From Tetranychus cinnabarinus (Eukaryota; Arthropoda; Arachnida; Trombidiformes; Tetranychidae), in the NCBI GenBank assembly GCA_022266195.1, contig WHVY01000002.1, forward strand, positions 5,285,001 through 5,349,000: 64,000 bases of DNA. The letters are read 5' to 3'. This document shows positions 19,468 through 32,500 of the stretch, in pieces; the first letter of the stretch is position 1, and each line of letters begins with the position of its first letter. Made by a program: the position numbers and the translations under genes. Below the pieces are notes generated by a model. The model had not been told where the DNA came from and did not search any database. It saw only the letters and a list, made by a program, of their open reading frames with translations.

Positions 19468-21173
19468 TACCCATATGAATGTTTAAAAATTTTAGTATTC
19501 ATTTATCGTAACAATCGTGACAATCGTAACAGAATTCGTCCATAGACTTAAGGTCAACATAAAGAAACTGATATTACGAAAACAATTCAACAAAAACTGC
19601 ATATCGACAAGTGTAAATCCACTTTTCACACCGTTTGCCTATTGTAAATACAAAACTTACTCAATGTGAGAATCTTTTGATTTTTATGTTATTTCTTTAA
19701 TTGCTCAATGCCAATTAGTGTTTGGTCTATTTTGTTGATAATTATTGCTAATTTTGATCAGCACACTTCTCTTGAATCTCAATAAAATAATATTTATCAC
19801 GGAAATTTGAGTTATGCATATTTTGATAAACTTAAAATAACCTTTCAATATGCCAATAATTTTCAAGTTTCTCAAGAAGATTTGAATTACGATTGAAAAT
19901 TTCCCAAGCTCAGTTTATTTACTTAAATAACTGATTGATTTCATCATTGATTGAACCATTAATTTTCACAGAACTAAGCTTTTTGAATTTTTCACATGCA
20001 TTGCCTCTTCAAATCATTTATCATCACAAATTGTATCCCAATCAAGTCAAGATTGAAATATGCCAAATGAACAACAACAAAACAATGTTAATTAAAAGAT
20101 ATTATTTCACAACAATGGTTCAGTAATTGAAGTCAATCCATTTTAATCAGTTAAAAGTAAATTTATTAATGAAAAAAGGATAAACATAATGATTCTAAGC
20201 AATGTTATTATTATTATGTAAATTGTGATTTAATTTGCATCAATTTATCGCCCCATAATCCTCGTAATTCACTTTAATAACAACACCCATAACTAAATCC
20301 CCATAGAGAGGTGATGATACGCATAAAAAATAATAATTTTTTCTCAATCAACCAACAATTAAATGATGATAAAGAAACAAAAGTTACCCCAGAATGTAGT
20401 CTTAGGAGCAAGAAAAACAATGTGAAGGAAAGCACATAAAAGGTTAACCACAACCCGTGATCCTAATTTACACCCATTAATTAATGGCTTTTAGAGTTAA
20501 TAAAGAAAGATGATACAATTGAATTAACATAAAAAAGAGGATCTCTCACCCAGGGGATGATGGAGGAGAGGAAGAAAAAAAAAGATGAAGATGAGGAGGA
20601 ACTCAGCTTAAGTTGTTGCTATTACAATGTGATTACTTTATAAGATCTCTTTTCATTATCAAAGTATTCAACTTTATTAACCTTTTTTGGTTGATTCTTT
20701 TTTTACTCTCACCCACTCTAACCCTTCCTCTTCCTACTGCTAAAAATGATTTAACATAATAATGTTTTTATTGTCTAAACATAATATTAATTACGTTAAT
20801 TTGTTTTTACTCACATTAGGGCTATAAAAAGATAAATGGCAAAAGGTGAATCTTTCAGTTGAGATTCAATTGTCTAACCATTGTAAGTCGAGAATTTTCA
20901 ATCAATTTTCTTATTCATAGAAATGATTGATTGTAATCAAATATTTATAAATTTTAAGTACTGAGATTGAAAACAATTGTATGCCTTGACTGGCTTGAAT
21001 CTTGACTTACAATGTTATTTCAAATTTCAAGTGAATACTCAAATGGTTATAAAAAGAGACTGAAGAATACGAATTTTTACAATTGATTAGGCTGAAGTAG
21101 ATGTGAATACTGAAAATTATAACAATTATAAAATATTTGAAAAGATTAAACTATCGGTAGGATTATTTGTGTG
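19468..21173. other. Convergent 3' intergenic region
   Basis: About 1.7 kb between the stop codons of the GPR158-like gene and the EAAT gene, AT-rich, with no supported coding exon. It should contain both 3' UTRs. A plus-strand AATAAA at 19781-19786 is a candidate end for the GPR158-like mRNA. Confidence 0.55.
19781..19786 (+). terminator. Candidate polyadenylation signal of the GPR158-like gene
   Basis: AATAAA about 315 nt after the stop codon on the plus strand; canonical hexamer, position plausible but not decisive. Confidence 0.3.
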
Positions 21174-22803
21174 CTAATTTGAATTTGGATTCTTGCTTTC
21201 CTTATTGTTTCTGATATTTGTTATCGTCACTGTTGGTGTTGATGAAAGTTGTTGCTCAGCAATGAAATAAACAGAATTAAAATTTTCTTTATTTCTCTCG
21301 TCAACTTTTTTCAAATCATCTTCACTTATATGAGCAATTATGGCTGCACCGAAAGAATCGCCCATAATATTCAATACTGTTCGAAATCTGTCTAAAAACC
21401 AGTCCACAATGTAAATCAATGAAATATCAGAAGCAGGTAGGCCGAGAGCATTCAGAACGATGACCATTGTTACAAGTCCAGCCTGAATGGAAATTAAAAA
21501 AACATTAATGACTGTAAGATGATTTTTAAGAAAATAAGATTTACCTGTGGTATTCCTGCAGCTCCTATGGAAGCAGCTGTGGCAGTTACACTTGTGATAA
21601 TAATTTTAATCAAAGTCAAATCGACATTCCGCAGCTGAGCAATGAAAAGCGCAGCGACAGCTTCGTATAAAGCAGTTCCGTCCATGTTGATTACTGAGCC
21701 TATTGGAAGAAGCGATCGAGTTATTCGGGAATCGATTCCAGCCTTTTCTTCCAAACATTGCATCGTCAACTGTAAATGAAAAGTTAGAAAATATTTCAAG
21801 TTGAAATTTCTTGATAAATTGAGTTTTAAATTTGTTGATTACTCACTGGAAGTGTTGCTGTACTTGAAGATGTACCAAAACCTGTTAGAAGTGCTGCTGA
21901 AAGATGCATGATCAGTGAGTAAGGATTTTTCCGAGTCAAGAGGAAATAAATTGATGGAAGCAACAATGATGCGTGAAGAGCGATTCCAAAGAGCACTGTA
22001 AATGTGTACCAACCAACTGTTTCTAGTAAAAGTTGAATTGATTGGACAGATAGAACTCTGGGTAAAATGAGGAAAAAAACGCCGATTGGAGTTGCTTTGA
22101 TGATTAAAGTTGTGATAACCATCGTAACCTGGTTGCATGCAGTGAAAAACACTCTCAGTGGCTCAGTTGCTTCCCCAAGTTTAGCTATGACAATACCAAC
22201 AACCAATGAAATTAAAACGATTCCCATTATATTTGTGTTTTGTTCGAGTGTTTCCTTGAAATCCCAACTGTACAAATCTGTATTATTTGAATCACTTTGT
22301 TGAGTCAAGACAGTTCGAGTACTGAAAATTGTAGCTTCAACTGGATTTGAAGGAAATACGTTTCTTATCAAATCCAAAACGGTATCAACTGTAGTCATTT
22401 GAGTATTGAGTGGCGACTCATTTACAGATGAAGATGCTGCATGAATGTCGGACTTTCCAGGTTTGATAATCATGACAAGAACAATTCCAAGTACAATGGA
22501 AAGAAAAGTTGTCGTTAAATAAAAAGTAACTGCACGTCGACCAATTTTACCAAAAATTGAACTATCCAGGTTAGCTAAGGATGATATCAAACTAGTCACC
22601 ATGATTGGAATTATGAGACATTTTAAACAACGCAAAAAAATGGTTCCAGGAAATTCAATGTACATCAATTGACGTTCAGTCCAGCTAGTCGATCCATTTC
22701 GTAAAAGGATTCCCACCACGACAGAAGTAACTACACTAATCATCGTTGTTGCTGGTAAAATATTGTCCAGACAAAATCGTTTCACTTTAACCAAGAAGCC
22801 CAT
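21174..22803 (-). CDS. EAAT: Excitatory amino-acid (glutamate/aspartate) transporter, SLC1 family, complete
   Basis: Sodium-coupled glutamate/aspartate uptake carrier of the plasma membrane, working as a trimer. Three exons, 22803-21847, 21769-21545 and 21482-21174, with two short GT-AG introns, both phase 0; 496 aa, the usual EAAT length. Motifs in order: an extracellular Asn/Ser-rich loop after TM3-4 with NES and NNT glycosylation sites (about 130-180), hairpin HP1 with [11 protein letters not shown] ending at residue 319, TM7 NMDGT (347-351), hairpin HP2 GIPQAGLVTM around 391-400, and TM8 [21 protein letters not shown]. By alignment to GltPh, the substrate and sodium residues are kept: Asp421, Asp425, Arg428, Thr429, Asn432 and Asp436. 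The TM8 arginine points to acidic amino acids rather than neutral ones (ASCT type). The start ATG at 22803 gives [14 protein letters not shown], a normal EAAT N-terminus. Untranslated 5' exons may lie upstream. Confidence 0.96.
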
Positions 22804-25800
22804 TTTGAATGGATCAAATTAACGTCAAAAACCAGGTTAATCCACCAATTGATTTGTACACAAACTGAAATGGTAAGAATAAAAAGCAAGATTAGATTTA
22901 CTAAATTAAATTTGGGAAATAAATAAGCAAAACAGCTTCAATTAAGCCTTTTCAATTAACCTTAAATCAGCTTGAAAACAGCAAGTAACTCAGTTTATGG
23001 CGATGACAGTGGATGAATGTATAAACACTTAAACAGTTACAGAGGTGCTTTGTTTTCATCGAGTCATTTTGATTAATTACAATTGGAATATTGATTAAAT
23101 TGTTAAAGGTCGACTTTTCGTATTAAACTACTTTAGACTTGGAAATGCGAGAAAAGCAATGTTAATGATGAAGAGACAGAACAATAACTGGTACTCATGA
23201 TGGTCTTTTGATTGTGATGATGATGTTTGTTTTATGGTTGTTGATAGCACAGTGACATTGATGTTAACTGTCTTTGCTTTAAAATGAAATCAGGTTAATA
23301 TCGCCATTTGTAATTTACTTGTTCAATAATTGCAAATTCAGCTAAACCACAATTAAAGCAAAATCATTAAGCCAGTGCGATGGATTACACTAAATTGAGA
23401 AACACTGACAACTTATTGAATGGAAACACAAAAAGCAATAACATTAGATATTTGAAACAATTTGTTTACATCGATTGTCTATTCAACTGAATGGTTAACT
23501 TTCTTGATTTCTTGGTGAAATGGAAACAAAAAATGTTCAATTGTTCACAATAAAGGAATGATCAATCAAGTGAATCAATGAGTTGATTGATGAGCAATCT
23601 TAAGTCAATAAAAGCATAATTCACCAATTTACGTGTTTATTCAGAAACCCAAGTAATAAGCATTTTACCTGATAGTTTTGGTTATGATTAGATAATTACA
23701 ATTAGAAACGGCTCATGACTACCTTGATTGTTAACCAAAGGATGTCACCTTGATGAAAGCTCATAATTAACATGGAAATCTTTGATTTTCATTAAAATGC
23801 CACCAACCTTCATCACCTTTATTACTCCATTATCTTCGCTTCTACATAATGTTACACCAGAATCTAAATAAACAGTCAAAAGTGAAACAAATTAAATTAT
23901 TGTTTTACAAATGCTTCAGTATCGGTCAATTGAAAGAAGACAATCAATATCGATTTTAAATTGTAATCAAACAAATTCAGTTTCCTTCTGTCTTCTTACA
24001 CCAAACATGTCAATTTTTAATCACTTTTACAGCTTGTTTAAACACATGTTAATAAAATCACAACTGTTATTACAATTATGACGAACGTAAATCTTCATCA
24101 ATAAACATTATTAATGCAATAAACAGACAATCAGATTTGGCAAGTACAATTTAGGTTGAAATGAAATATAAGAACATCTTTGCTGATTCAATTTGAGGAC
24201 AGATTTTGAATATTTTGACAATTTTGGTTTCTTGATGAGAAATAGTAAGTTGATCAAAATGGCAAATTTTGAAGCAATTAGTTGAATTATTAAGACTAGA
24301 TTAATAGAGTTAAAGATACACGATTTTATATAATTATTGATGTTTAAATAATGAATTGAATTGAATTAATGTCAAGACTTGAAATATTAGCTGTTAACTG
24401 GATAATGAAACATGTTTACTTGTAAATCATTAACTAATAGCAATAACCGTTGACAGTATCAATGTTAATATTTTTGATTAACAACGATAATCTGATTAAA
24501 TAAGTGTTTCTTCAAGTGTAAATGTGCAAAAATGTGAACCTGGAAATGCCTCAAGAGATGCAAAACACACATTAGATGTAAAATAATAATAATATTGAAC
24601 TAAAAAAAAGTAAAGCTTAATTGTACAGATTAGGAAAAAAAAGGCGAAGGGTTGAAGTGAATAAAAAAAATGTATTGTAATGACAACATTTATGCATAAA
24701 TAAAAAGTAGATTAAAGTGTCTTGAGAGATTCAAAGTATTACTGAAAAAAGAGAAGCATGAAGAAGAGAGCAAAAAAAACAGTCATGAAAGGGTTGAAAC
24801 TGAGGGTTGGAGATGAAGGCGAAGGTGAAGAGTGAAATGTAAAAAACTGATAAAAGGAAGTGTAATAATAATAATGATAATTTTGATAACAATGAGAAGA
24901 ATACAAAAAAAACATGAGCCCACTTAAAATGTGCTTTTCATGCTTTTTACCCTTTTCTAACCTTTTCTTCAGGCTTTATTCAGATTAAATCATCTATTAT
25001 TTTCATCTTTTTTGTCATCTTGAACTTTTTTTCCTTCAATTGTAGACAAAAAAAGCTCCACTCCCAGGGTTAACCTTGGGAGGTGAAAGTTTCATTTGAG
25101 ACACAAAAATATGGTTAATTTTTTGCCTTCTTCTAGTTCCGTTCAGTATTGTTGCCATTATGAGGCAGTTTGTTGTTGATAAAGAAAATGTAAGAATAGA
25201 AATTTTTTTCTTCTGTTGTTGTTCATGTTAATAGAGCTTGGTATCAGCTATTCATGAGAGTGTGTTGAGAGTTGACTGGGAAGGAAGAAGAGGGTGGAAG
25301 AATGGTGAAGCAAAAAAATGCTCAACACCAACAGGGAGTTGAGGGTAAGAAGCACGCCCTGTGGGGATTGATTCACTTATTTGTTTGTTGCTTTTCATTT
25401 CAATGTTGTGGTTTTATTTATGTTGACTTTACTTGAATTAACTAGTGATTTAGATGTGCTAATTATCCTTCATTATTTCCCTTTTCCGATTATTTATGGT
25501 TTCAATGTTGCTTTTTTATTGTTATTGTTGATAATAACAATAACAGTGACTGCTATTAAATGTTTACGCATTTGTTTTCACCCTTTTTTGGCTACAATAA
25601 GGTGAAATCAAAGTTTACCGATTGTTTGTCTTTTGCCAACCATTTTATATTCATGAGTTTTCATTCACTGATTAATTATCAAATGAAAAGTATCATTTTT
25701 TTGGTGATATTGAATTTTACTTTGCATTTGAAAAGGTGAATCTAAATCATTTCACATTTGTTTGTTTGTTTCTTTCAAATCAATCAATTTTGATTATCTT

Positions 25801-28800
25801 GCTTTTTTTCATCAGAATCATTTTGTTCAGTGTATCTTTCAAAATGATTACATTTTCATTTTTGCATATCTTTTATTCACTGAGTAACCACATCATCCTT
25901 ATTTTTGTTACAGTTTTTAATCAATCAGAAACCTTTTTTTTCTGCTATCAAAACTGGCTTCTTCCAAATGTATGATTATTATTTCAATTTATTTTACAAA
26001 CATTTCTACTCCTTCATAGTTCATCTGCATTGAATGAAAAAAAACTTACTTCAAAATCCTCCTCGTAAATGTAATATATCTTAGGATGAAATAGAGTAAA
26101 ATGTATCAAAGAGGATGATCAGTTTATTTGCATGGTTCAAGTTTTGATTGAACAATATAAGGTTCCGTTTAAATTTCAACTTAACCAGTCGAAATTGATT
26201 CTCTTCTCTCCTTTGTATCCTTTTCTTCCCCTTCATTCTAACCATTGCATGATCTTATTAAAATTATTACTTTGAAAATTATCTTTACTCTTACCTTCCA
26301 ACCAATCCTTCAACCATCCTTTCTCCACCTCCACCTCCCTCCTCTTCATCCTCTTCATCCTTTGCCTTTACTCTCTTTTGGTCTTTCAATTCCCAATCCA
26401 GTGTTGAATGTTGCTTAAATTTTTCATCCTCATAAGATGATTGTTGTCGATCCACCCTTTACAATTATTAAATGTAAATAGTGACTCTCCAAGATGATGT
26501 AAAAACAAGATGAAAATGGTTAGCGATGAAAGTGAATGACAACAGTGGATGGCATTGGATGATGATGGAAACATTATTTCTTCTTGCGGGATTCAGTTAT
26601 TATTGGCTTAAAAACTGCCTAAAGAAGAATAAGAAGATTGAGATTATGAAGGTTGATCAAGATGGGGAAACGATATCAAGTATATTCACGGATATATATA
26701 TTTTGATAGAAAAGAAAAAGGGAAGAAAGTGGATAAGACCATCTGTCCTGATACCTTTAAATTAATGTGTGTAGCTTTTTAACAGCACGCGTTTACCCGA
26801 GCTTCAACCATTCACTCTTACTTCTTCCTTTTTCTTTGCCTTGCCTTAGCCTTTAGCCTTTGCTTTTGGTCTTCTGATATATCTTTCTTGCCTGCTTTAT
26901 CGAGGTTTGCCTTCATCACCGTCTCCTCATCTCTTCAATAATAATCTTTGCTTTTCCTCCGAAACTTATTTTTCCAACCATTTTTTGCTGTTCTCCCTTC
27001 TCCTTTTCAATGCATCTCGTTAAGGTCCCGAACATCAACTTCACCCCCGCTCTTGGATCTAAAATCAAATCTATCCGATCAAAATTTTTATCTTTGTATA
27101 TCTTTTGTCCTCCCTTATTGTTTCGTTTGCTCCTCATCCTCTTTTCTTTCCTCCCTCTCCTTCATTTTCTGCTTCTTTTTACATCGCCTTCTTATTTCTC
27201 TTTTGTGTCCCACAAGCATCTTTTGTGCAATACTAGCTTTTGATTTAACAGTTCATCTCCAAGTTATCTGCTCATCAGTTTTATCCTTCATTTTTTTCAT
27301 TTCATCCAAATACCATTTTGCAAGGCTATACTCTATACCATCTCCTTTGATCTCGTTTTTTCACTTCACTGTATTTGAAGCACTTTTTTTACATCCTTTT
27401 GTCTTGCTTTTTCTCTCTCCGTTTTCAACCTCAAATTGCATCTTTTTTTGCCCTGGCCATGTCTTTCACAAAAGCTTGGTAAATATTATGATAAATTATA
27501 CCATCAGCAATCATCTGGAAAGATAAATATTAAAAAAGTCAAAAAAGACATAATATTGATAATAAACATGCGAAAAATAACAGTGAAATGAAAACTGTGA
27601 ACTTACCTCTAATAAATTTGAAAAATCTTTAAGTGATACAGCTCAATTGTTGAATAGTTATTTGATCAATGGGTTTGCTGGATAAATGAGATAAATTCAC
27701 GAATAATCAATTCAAATTTGCAATAAAAAAGGCTCTTGCTTACTTACCATTAAAACAACAATCTGAAGAGCCTATTAATGCAATCAACAAATGAATTGAT
27801 CTTATAGAATCAAAGTCCAATAAGCCAAGCTTAATTTGATGATTTATCATTCACTGGTTCAACGCAAAACATCAAATATAATGCCTCAAAGATTACTAAA
27901 CAATCAAATGAGCTAAATTAAACGGTTGATAGGGTTAACAGTGTTAACTTAACACATGTTGACATCAGAAATTCACGCGCGATTTATAAAACCTCAAGAT
28001 CTCAAACAGGTATAAATAAAACCTATCTTGTATTCATCATGAATTCCCATGATTTAGTGAAAAGAACATGAAAGGTTTTAATAAATCAATGAACAAATTA
28101 TCATCAAAAACAATAAAGCAAAGGTTATATTTCATACAATTGGCTCGCTTCAAAAGTATCCAAAAGGTGGCGTGCATTGTCCACTCTGTAAAATCCGATT
28201 GTTTTTAAGGCTCAACCTTAGTTTTGTGTTAATTGTCATCATTAGTCTTATTAATTATGTTCTTAATCACTATTTAATTTTTATTCTTATAGTCCCCGTT
28301 AACGTGGCCAAGTTTCAACGGAACAAACCGAAATGAAAGGATAATTCAGCCTGTAGAAACACAAGACAAGGTAAGCTAATCCATTATTGAAAATAGACGA
28401 AAGGTAATGCATTTTATTAATGATTTTTATTTACAATTTTTCTTTAATTATTACCGATTTTAGGACTCAAGGCTATGATGGACTAACATGGTTAACCCGT
28501 TTAGATTTACTTGCAGTTGTAGGCCTTTAAAAAAGAGCTGGCAATTTCAATTCGGCTCACCATTTAAACTCTTCATTTAGTAGCAGATTCTGGAATGGTT
28601 AAAGACTAAACCTTAAAATCGATAAAATGTTGATTGTTTTAACATGTTAAATTATGATGTTACTTGGTTTTGTAAAGTCAATCACCAGCAAAACAGTTTA
28701 CCTCAGTTAACTTGAAGATTAACAGCATTTTTTAGCTGTAAATGTGTTTTTTTACCTCATGCATTTGAATGACATTGGATGAGGTGAAAAAAAATGACTC

Positions 28801-29580
28801 TGTGATTGTTCCTAATTGGCAACTGAAATTGTAGTCTTTTTTTGTAGCTGTTGCTGTTGTTGATTTCATTGTAATCATCAAGTCAGAGCTCGTCATTGTA
28901 CACAAACACAAATGAATATAAAAAAAGTTAGCCAAATGAGAATATTAACAAGACTTTTAAGAGAAACGAGAGAAAGGTAAAGAGTAAAACAAAGGCGACA
29001 GAAATTGATGGAAAAGGTTTGCAAAAGGAGAAAAAGAAAGTCACAGGCAACAGAAAAAAAAGTGAAACTGAAAGAAACTAAATGTTCTGTTGATGTTATT
29101 TGAGTTGATTTTTTTCTCTCTTTCTCTCGTTTATGTCAACCTAAAGTTGAATTATATTCTGAATTAAGTGTTAAGTTGATTTGGGAATTGAAGTTAGTAA
29201 ATATTGTTTCATTTTGTCAATTAAAACTTGATGAATACAGAATCAAGTGAACAGAAAAGCCAGAGAAGAAGAAGCAGCAGAAAAAAAACTCGAAAAGCTA
29301 AATAAAGAATAAGGAAAGAAGAAGATAAAGAGATGATGAAGACAATAGTTGATGATGATGTTTTTTTTGATTCATCTTTCAAATACATAATCATCATTAA
29401 CATCCCTAAGTTGAGTGCAAAGGGAAGATGAAAAGATTGAAGTGAAAGCAAAAGAGGTAAAAAAAGTGAAATCATTTTCATGATGAAGACCAATTGTTTA
29501 ACCCTTTTACCCAATGAAGAGATTAGAATTGGAAGAAAACTCTTGATTATCGTCTTTTTGTCCTTTCATCTTATCTGACT
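22804..29580. other. Gene-poor region, part 1 (EAAT 5' flank)
   Basis: AT-rich DNA with no convincing coding exon on either strand. Short purine/pyrimidine tracts of the GATGAA/TTCATC type begin around 24.7 kb and are dense at 26.2-27.5 kb, where they produce long but Phe/Ser/Leu-rich, low-complexity open frames. Minus-strand donor-like sites occur at about 23669, 27608 and 27748 and could belong to untranslated EAAT exons. Slightly GC-richer DNA at 28.15-28.37 kb ends in a plus-strand donor-like AAG/GTAAGC. None of these sites exceeds what chance would give. Confidence 0.6.
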
Positions 29581-29587
29581 TGAAACA

Positions 29588-29597
29588 GTCACGTGAC
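29588..29597. promoter_or_regulatory. Palindromic E-box GTCACGTGAC
   Basis: A perfect 10-bp palindrome with a CACGTG core, identical to the consensus bound by USF/MITF/TFEB-type bHLH-Zip factors (CLEAR-type box). It is GC-rich within an AT-rich desert. A single site, with function unproven. Confidence 0.3.
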
Positions 29598-32500
29598 CCT
29601 ACCATCCAATATTCACCAAACAAAATGAAGGCCGAAAAAGTGACATTAGAAAATTTTTTTCTTCTCTTAAAAATTGATCATCAAATTGACTAAATGAAAA
29701 CATTCATCATGAAAATTTCTCACCATTTTTACCTTTACTTTTATTGATTCATGTTTTCCCCTGAAAAAAAGGGTTTAATTAGTCAACTGGAATGGAAATG
29801 GTTTAAAGAAAGAAGACAAAATAACCGAAATTAAATATTGTCCATGTTCATTGATCCATAAAATATGTACTCTTCAAGTATAATGTGATGAAAAAGGATT
29901 ATCTGACGTAAAATTGGTGAGAGAAAGAGTTGAAGGAAAAGGTTGAAGATGAGGAAGATGGAAGACAAAAGAGGATTCATCAAATTTCAAGATGATTTTT
30001 GAGAAGAGTGAGAAGAAGAAGAAGGCAAAAAAAAGATGATTAAAGTAAAACATCTTTCCAGGTCATACAATTAACATGTCTCTTCATTCGAATCAGTGAT
30101 TCCATTAATTCTTCATCACTTTTATCCAGCAAAAATATTAACTGGAAAGATAAAATTCAAAGTTGACAAGAGAGGCAAAGGATGATAAAGAGAGGGAAGA
30201 AGAAGAAGAAGAAACAATTGCTTTGCATCTTATCCTCACTCCCAGTTTTCACTCCCAATTATCCTATCAGCGCCTCCCAATGACCCTTGGTGAGTTTATC
30301 CAAGTTAACAGTTTCTTTACAAATCCTTTAAATTTGCATTTCAATTCATCTTCAATTTGCCTTTAATCATGAAAAGTTACCTTCAAGGCTTCCACATTTC
30401 CCTTTTCATAATGAAATAACAATAACGATATTAAAGGTAAATCTTGAAAGTAAAATGAAGATAATGATGAAAGAAGAAGAAGAGAAAAAAAAGTGAAAAC
30501 TGTTTTCAGTTGATATTCTGAATGATTCTGATGAATCGCCTTCCCTCCGGGTAACTTACAAAATGCAAATTAAAATTAAAATCTTACTCAATTGGCAAGA
30601 GAAGAGGCCAAGTTGAAAGAGCATTTAACTTGGAATGAGAGAAAAAAAGAGAAGATTTTTACTCCTTTTCTATTTGTCTTCATCTTTATCTTCCCAATTC
30701 TCTGGCTTCATCTTCCTCTTGGCTTTTCCATGATTACCAGCATCTTGTTCATGAGCTTTAAATCCTTCCCTTTCCAATGGTTCACTGATTATCATTACAA
30801 TTTTAATTCTTCAACTTTTGCCTGAATGAGTTTAAACAGATTCTCAAAGAGTAAAGATTCCATATTGCAAATTAGAAAAATTGACCAACTCTTTGCCTTT
30901 CATCTTCTCATCCTCCTCCTTTCTTCATCCCTTTTCATCATCTGCTCATCACTCAGGGAATGCAAATTTGGTTATCCCTTCCTTTTAACTTCAATTCAAT
31001 GGCCATGTAAAAAGACTTTTGAAAAATGCTTTGCTCATCAGAAAGATTTTCAATCTTCCCTTTAATCACATGGTCAATAAGCTGGACATGAACATTTCAT
31101 CAACATCATCATTATCATCTCTTCTCTCTTCATCTTTACCTTTCTTCATCAACTTTTGTCTTTGTTTTTTGAAACATGAAAAGGCCTTAAACCAATTCAG
31201 ATTCCAATTAAATTTTAAACTTGCAATCGATTAACAGGGAAAAAGAAGGTTCTTCCACTTGAACCCAATACAAGGTTTATCTTCATTTTATCCTCCTTCT
31301 TCTTGTCTTCATCTTCTCCTGGACAAGACAACCTTTAACTTCCCTTTCTGTGTCTTTCCATCATCTAAACTGTAAACTGTCCACTTAACTTTGCTAATTA
31401 AAAAACAATCAACTCTTTTCAACTGAACCAACAAGCAATCATTACTCAATCCATAACTCAATCCCTGAGTTAAACTTAAAATTAAATTTCTCACTCAATC
31501 CCAGGCAAAACCAAATGGAAAATTAAATTCTTAAAAAAACTATATTCTCATTAATTTTTATCTCACCATGATTAATTGAATTGGCATGATAAATTCAACA
31601 CTAATTATTATCAGAACGAGAAAAAAACTAATATCAATAGAAGCAACCATTATAATAAAATAATGATTTTCTGTTAACTTTTTTTTTCTTCTTCTCTGTT
31701 CATCTTTTTTTTTGAGTCTCCTGTTTCTAACGATTTTACCAAAGGAAATGTTAAACTCATTTTTATCTGTAAACAGACAAGAAATATTGTATATTATCAG
31801 AAAAGATGAAAAAAACTGTTGATGAAAAAAACGAGTTAATATTAAAGTGAATAATGAGCAAATAGTAACCAGTTTGATGACAAAACAATGGTGTAAAGTA
31901 ACGATATCATGGTTCACGGCTATTTCATCTAAACATCATCTTTCATCATCATCATCAACATATCAGTATCACAATTGCATCAATATCATAAACTCATCAT
32001 TTCAACTCCCAAGAGTTTCTATCTTGAACCTCCCAGCTGATGATAGGAAATAAACTCCCTGAGAGAAGATGAGAAACAATGAAGAGAGGATGCAAAGTGA
32101 AGATGCATGTTGAAAAGCTAAAAAAGGCGAGAAGAAAAAAAAATTCATCAATTTTTTTCGCCACAACTGAGTTTAACCACTTTTTCAACAAAATGTTTCA
32201 TCTTTAACTTATCATCAAACGTCAAATCAAATCACATTTTCCTTATCTCATCTTCACCATCATTATTTTTCCTCTAATGACAATAGATTTACCTTTTTTT
32301 CTGGTCCATTCTTTCAACCCTTTCCTTCTCATTTTACAAACTTTTTTTTCTCGAAAAATATTGAAACTCGAAAAGCAAAACTTACCTTTTTCATGTCCAT
32401 TGAATCGCCTTGAATTTGCTTAATTATCTTTTCCTTTTCTCGCTTCTTCAGCTTAATTAACTTTATATTTTGTGACTTTTTTGCACAACTTTAATGATGA

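Noticed and set aside
26948..27526. 192-residue open frame on the plus strand
   Set aside because: It is Phe/Ser/Leu-rich low-complexity sequence produced by a pyrimidine-rich tract (TTCATC/CTTTTC), with no domain or splice context.
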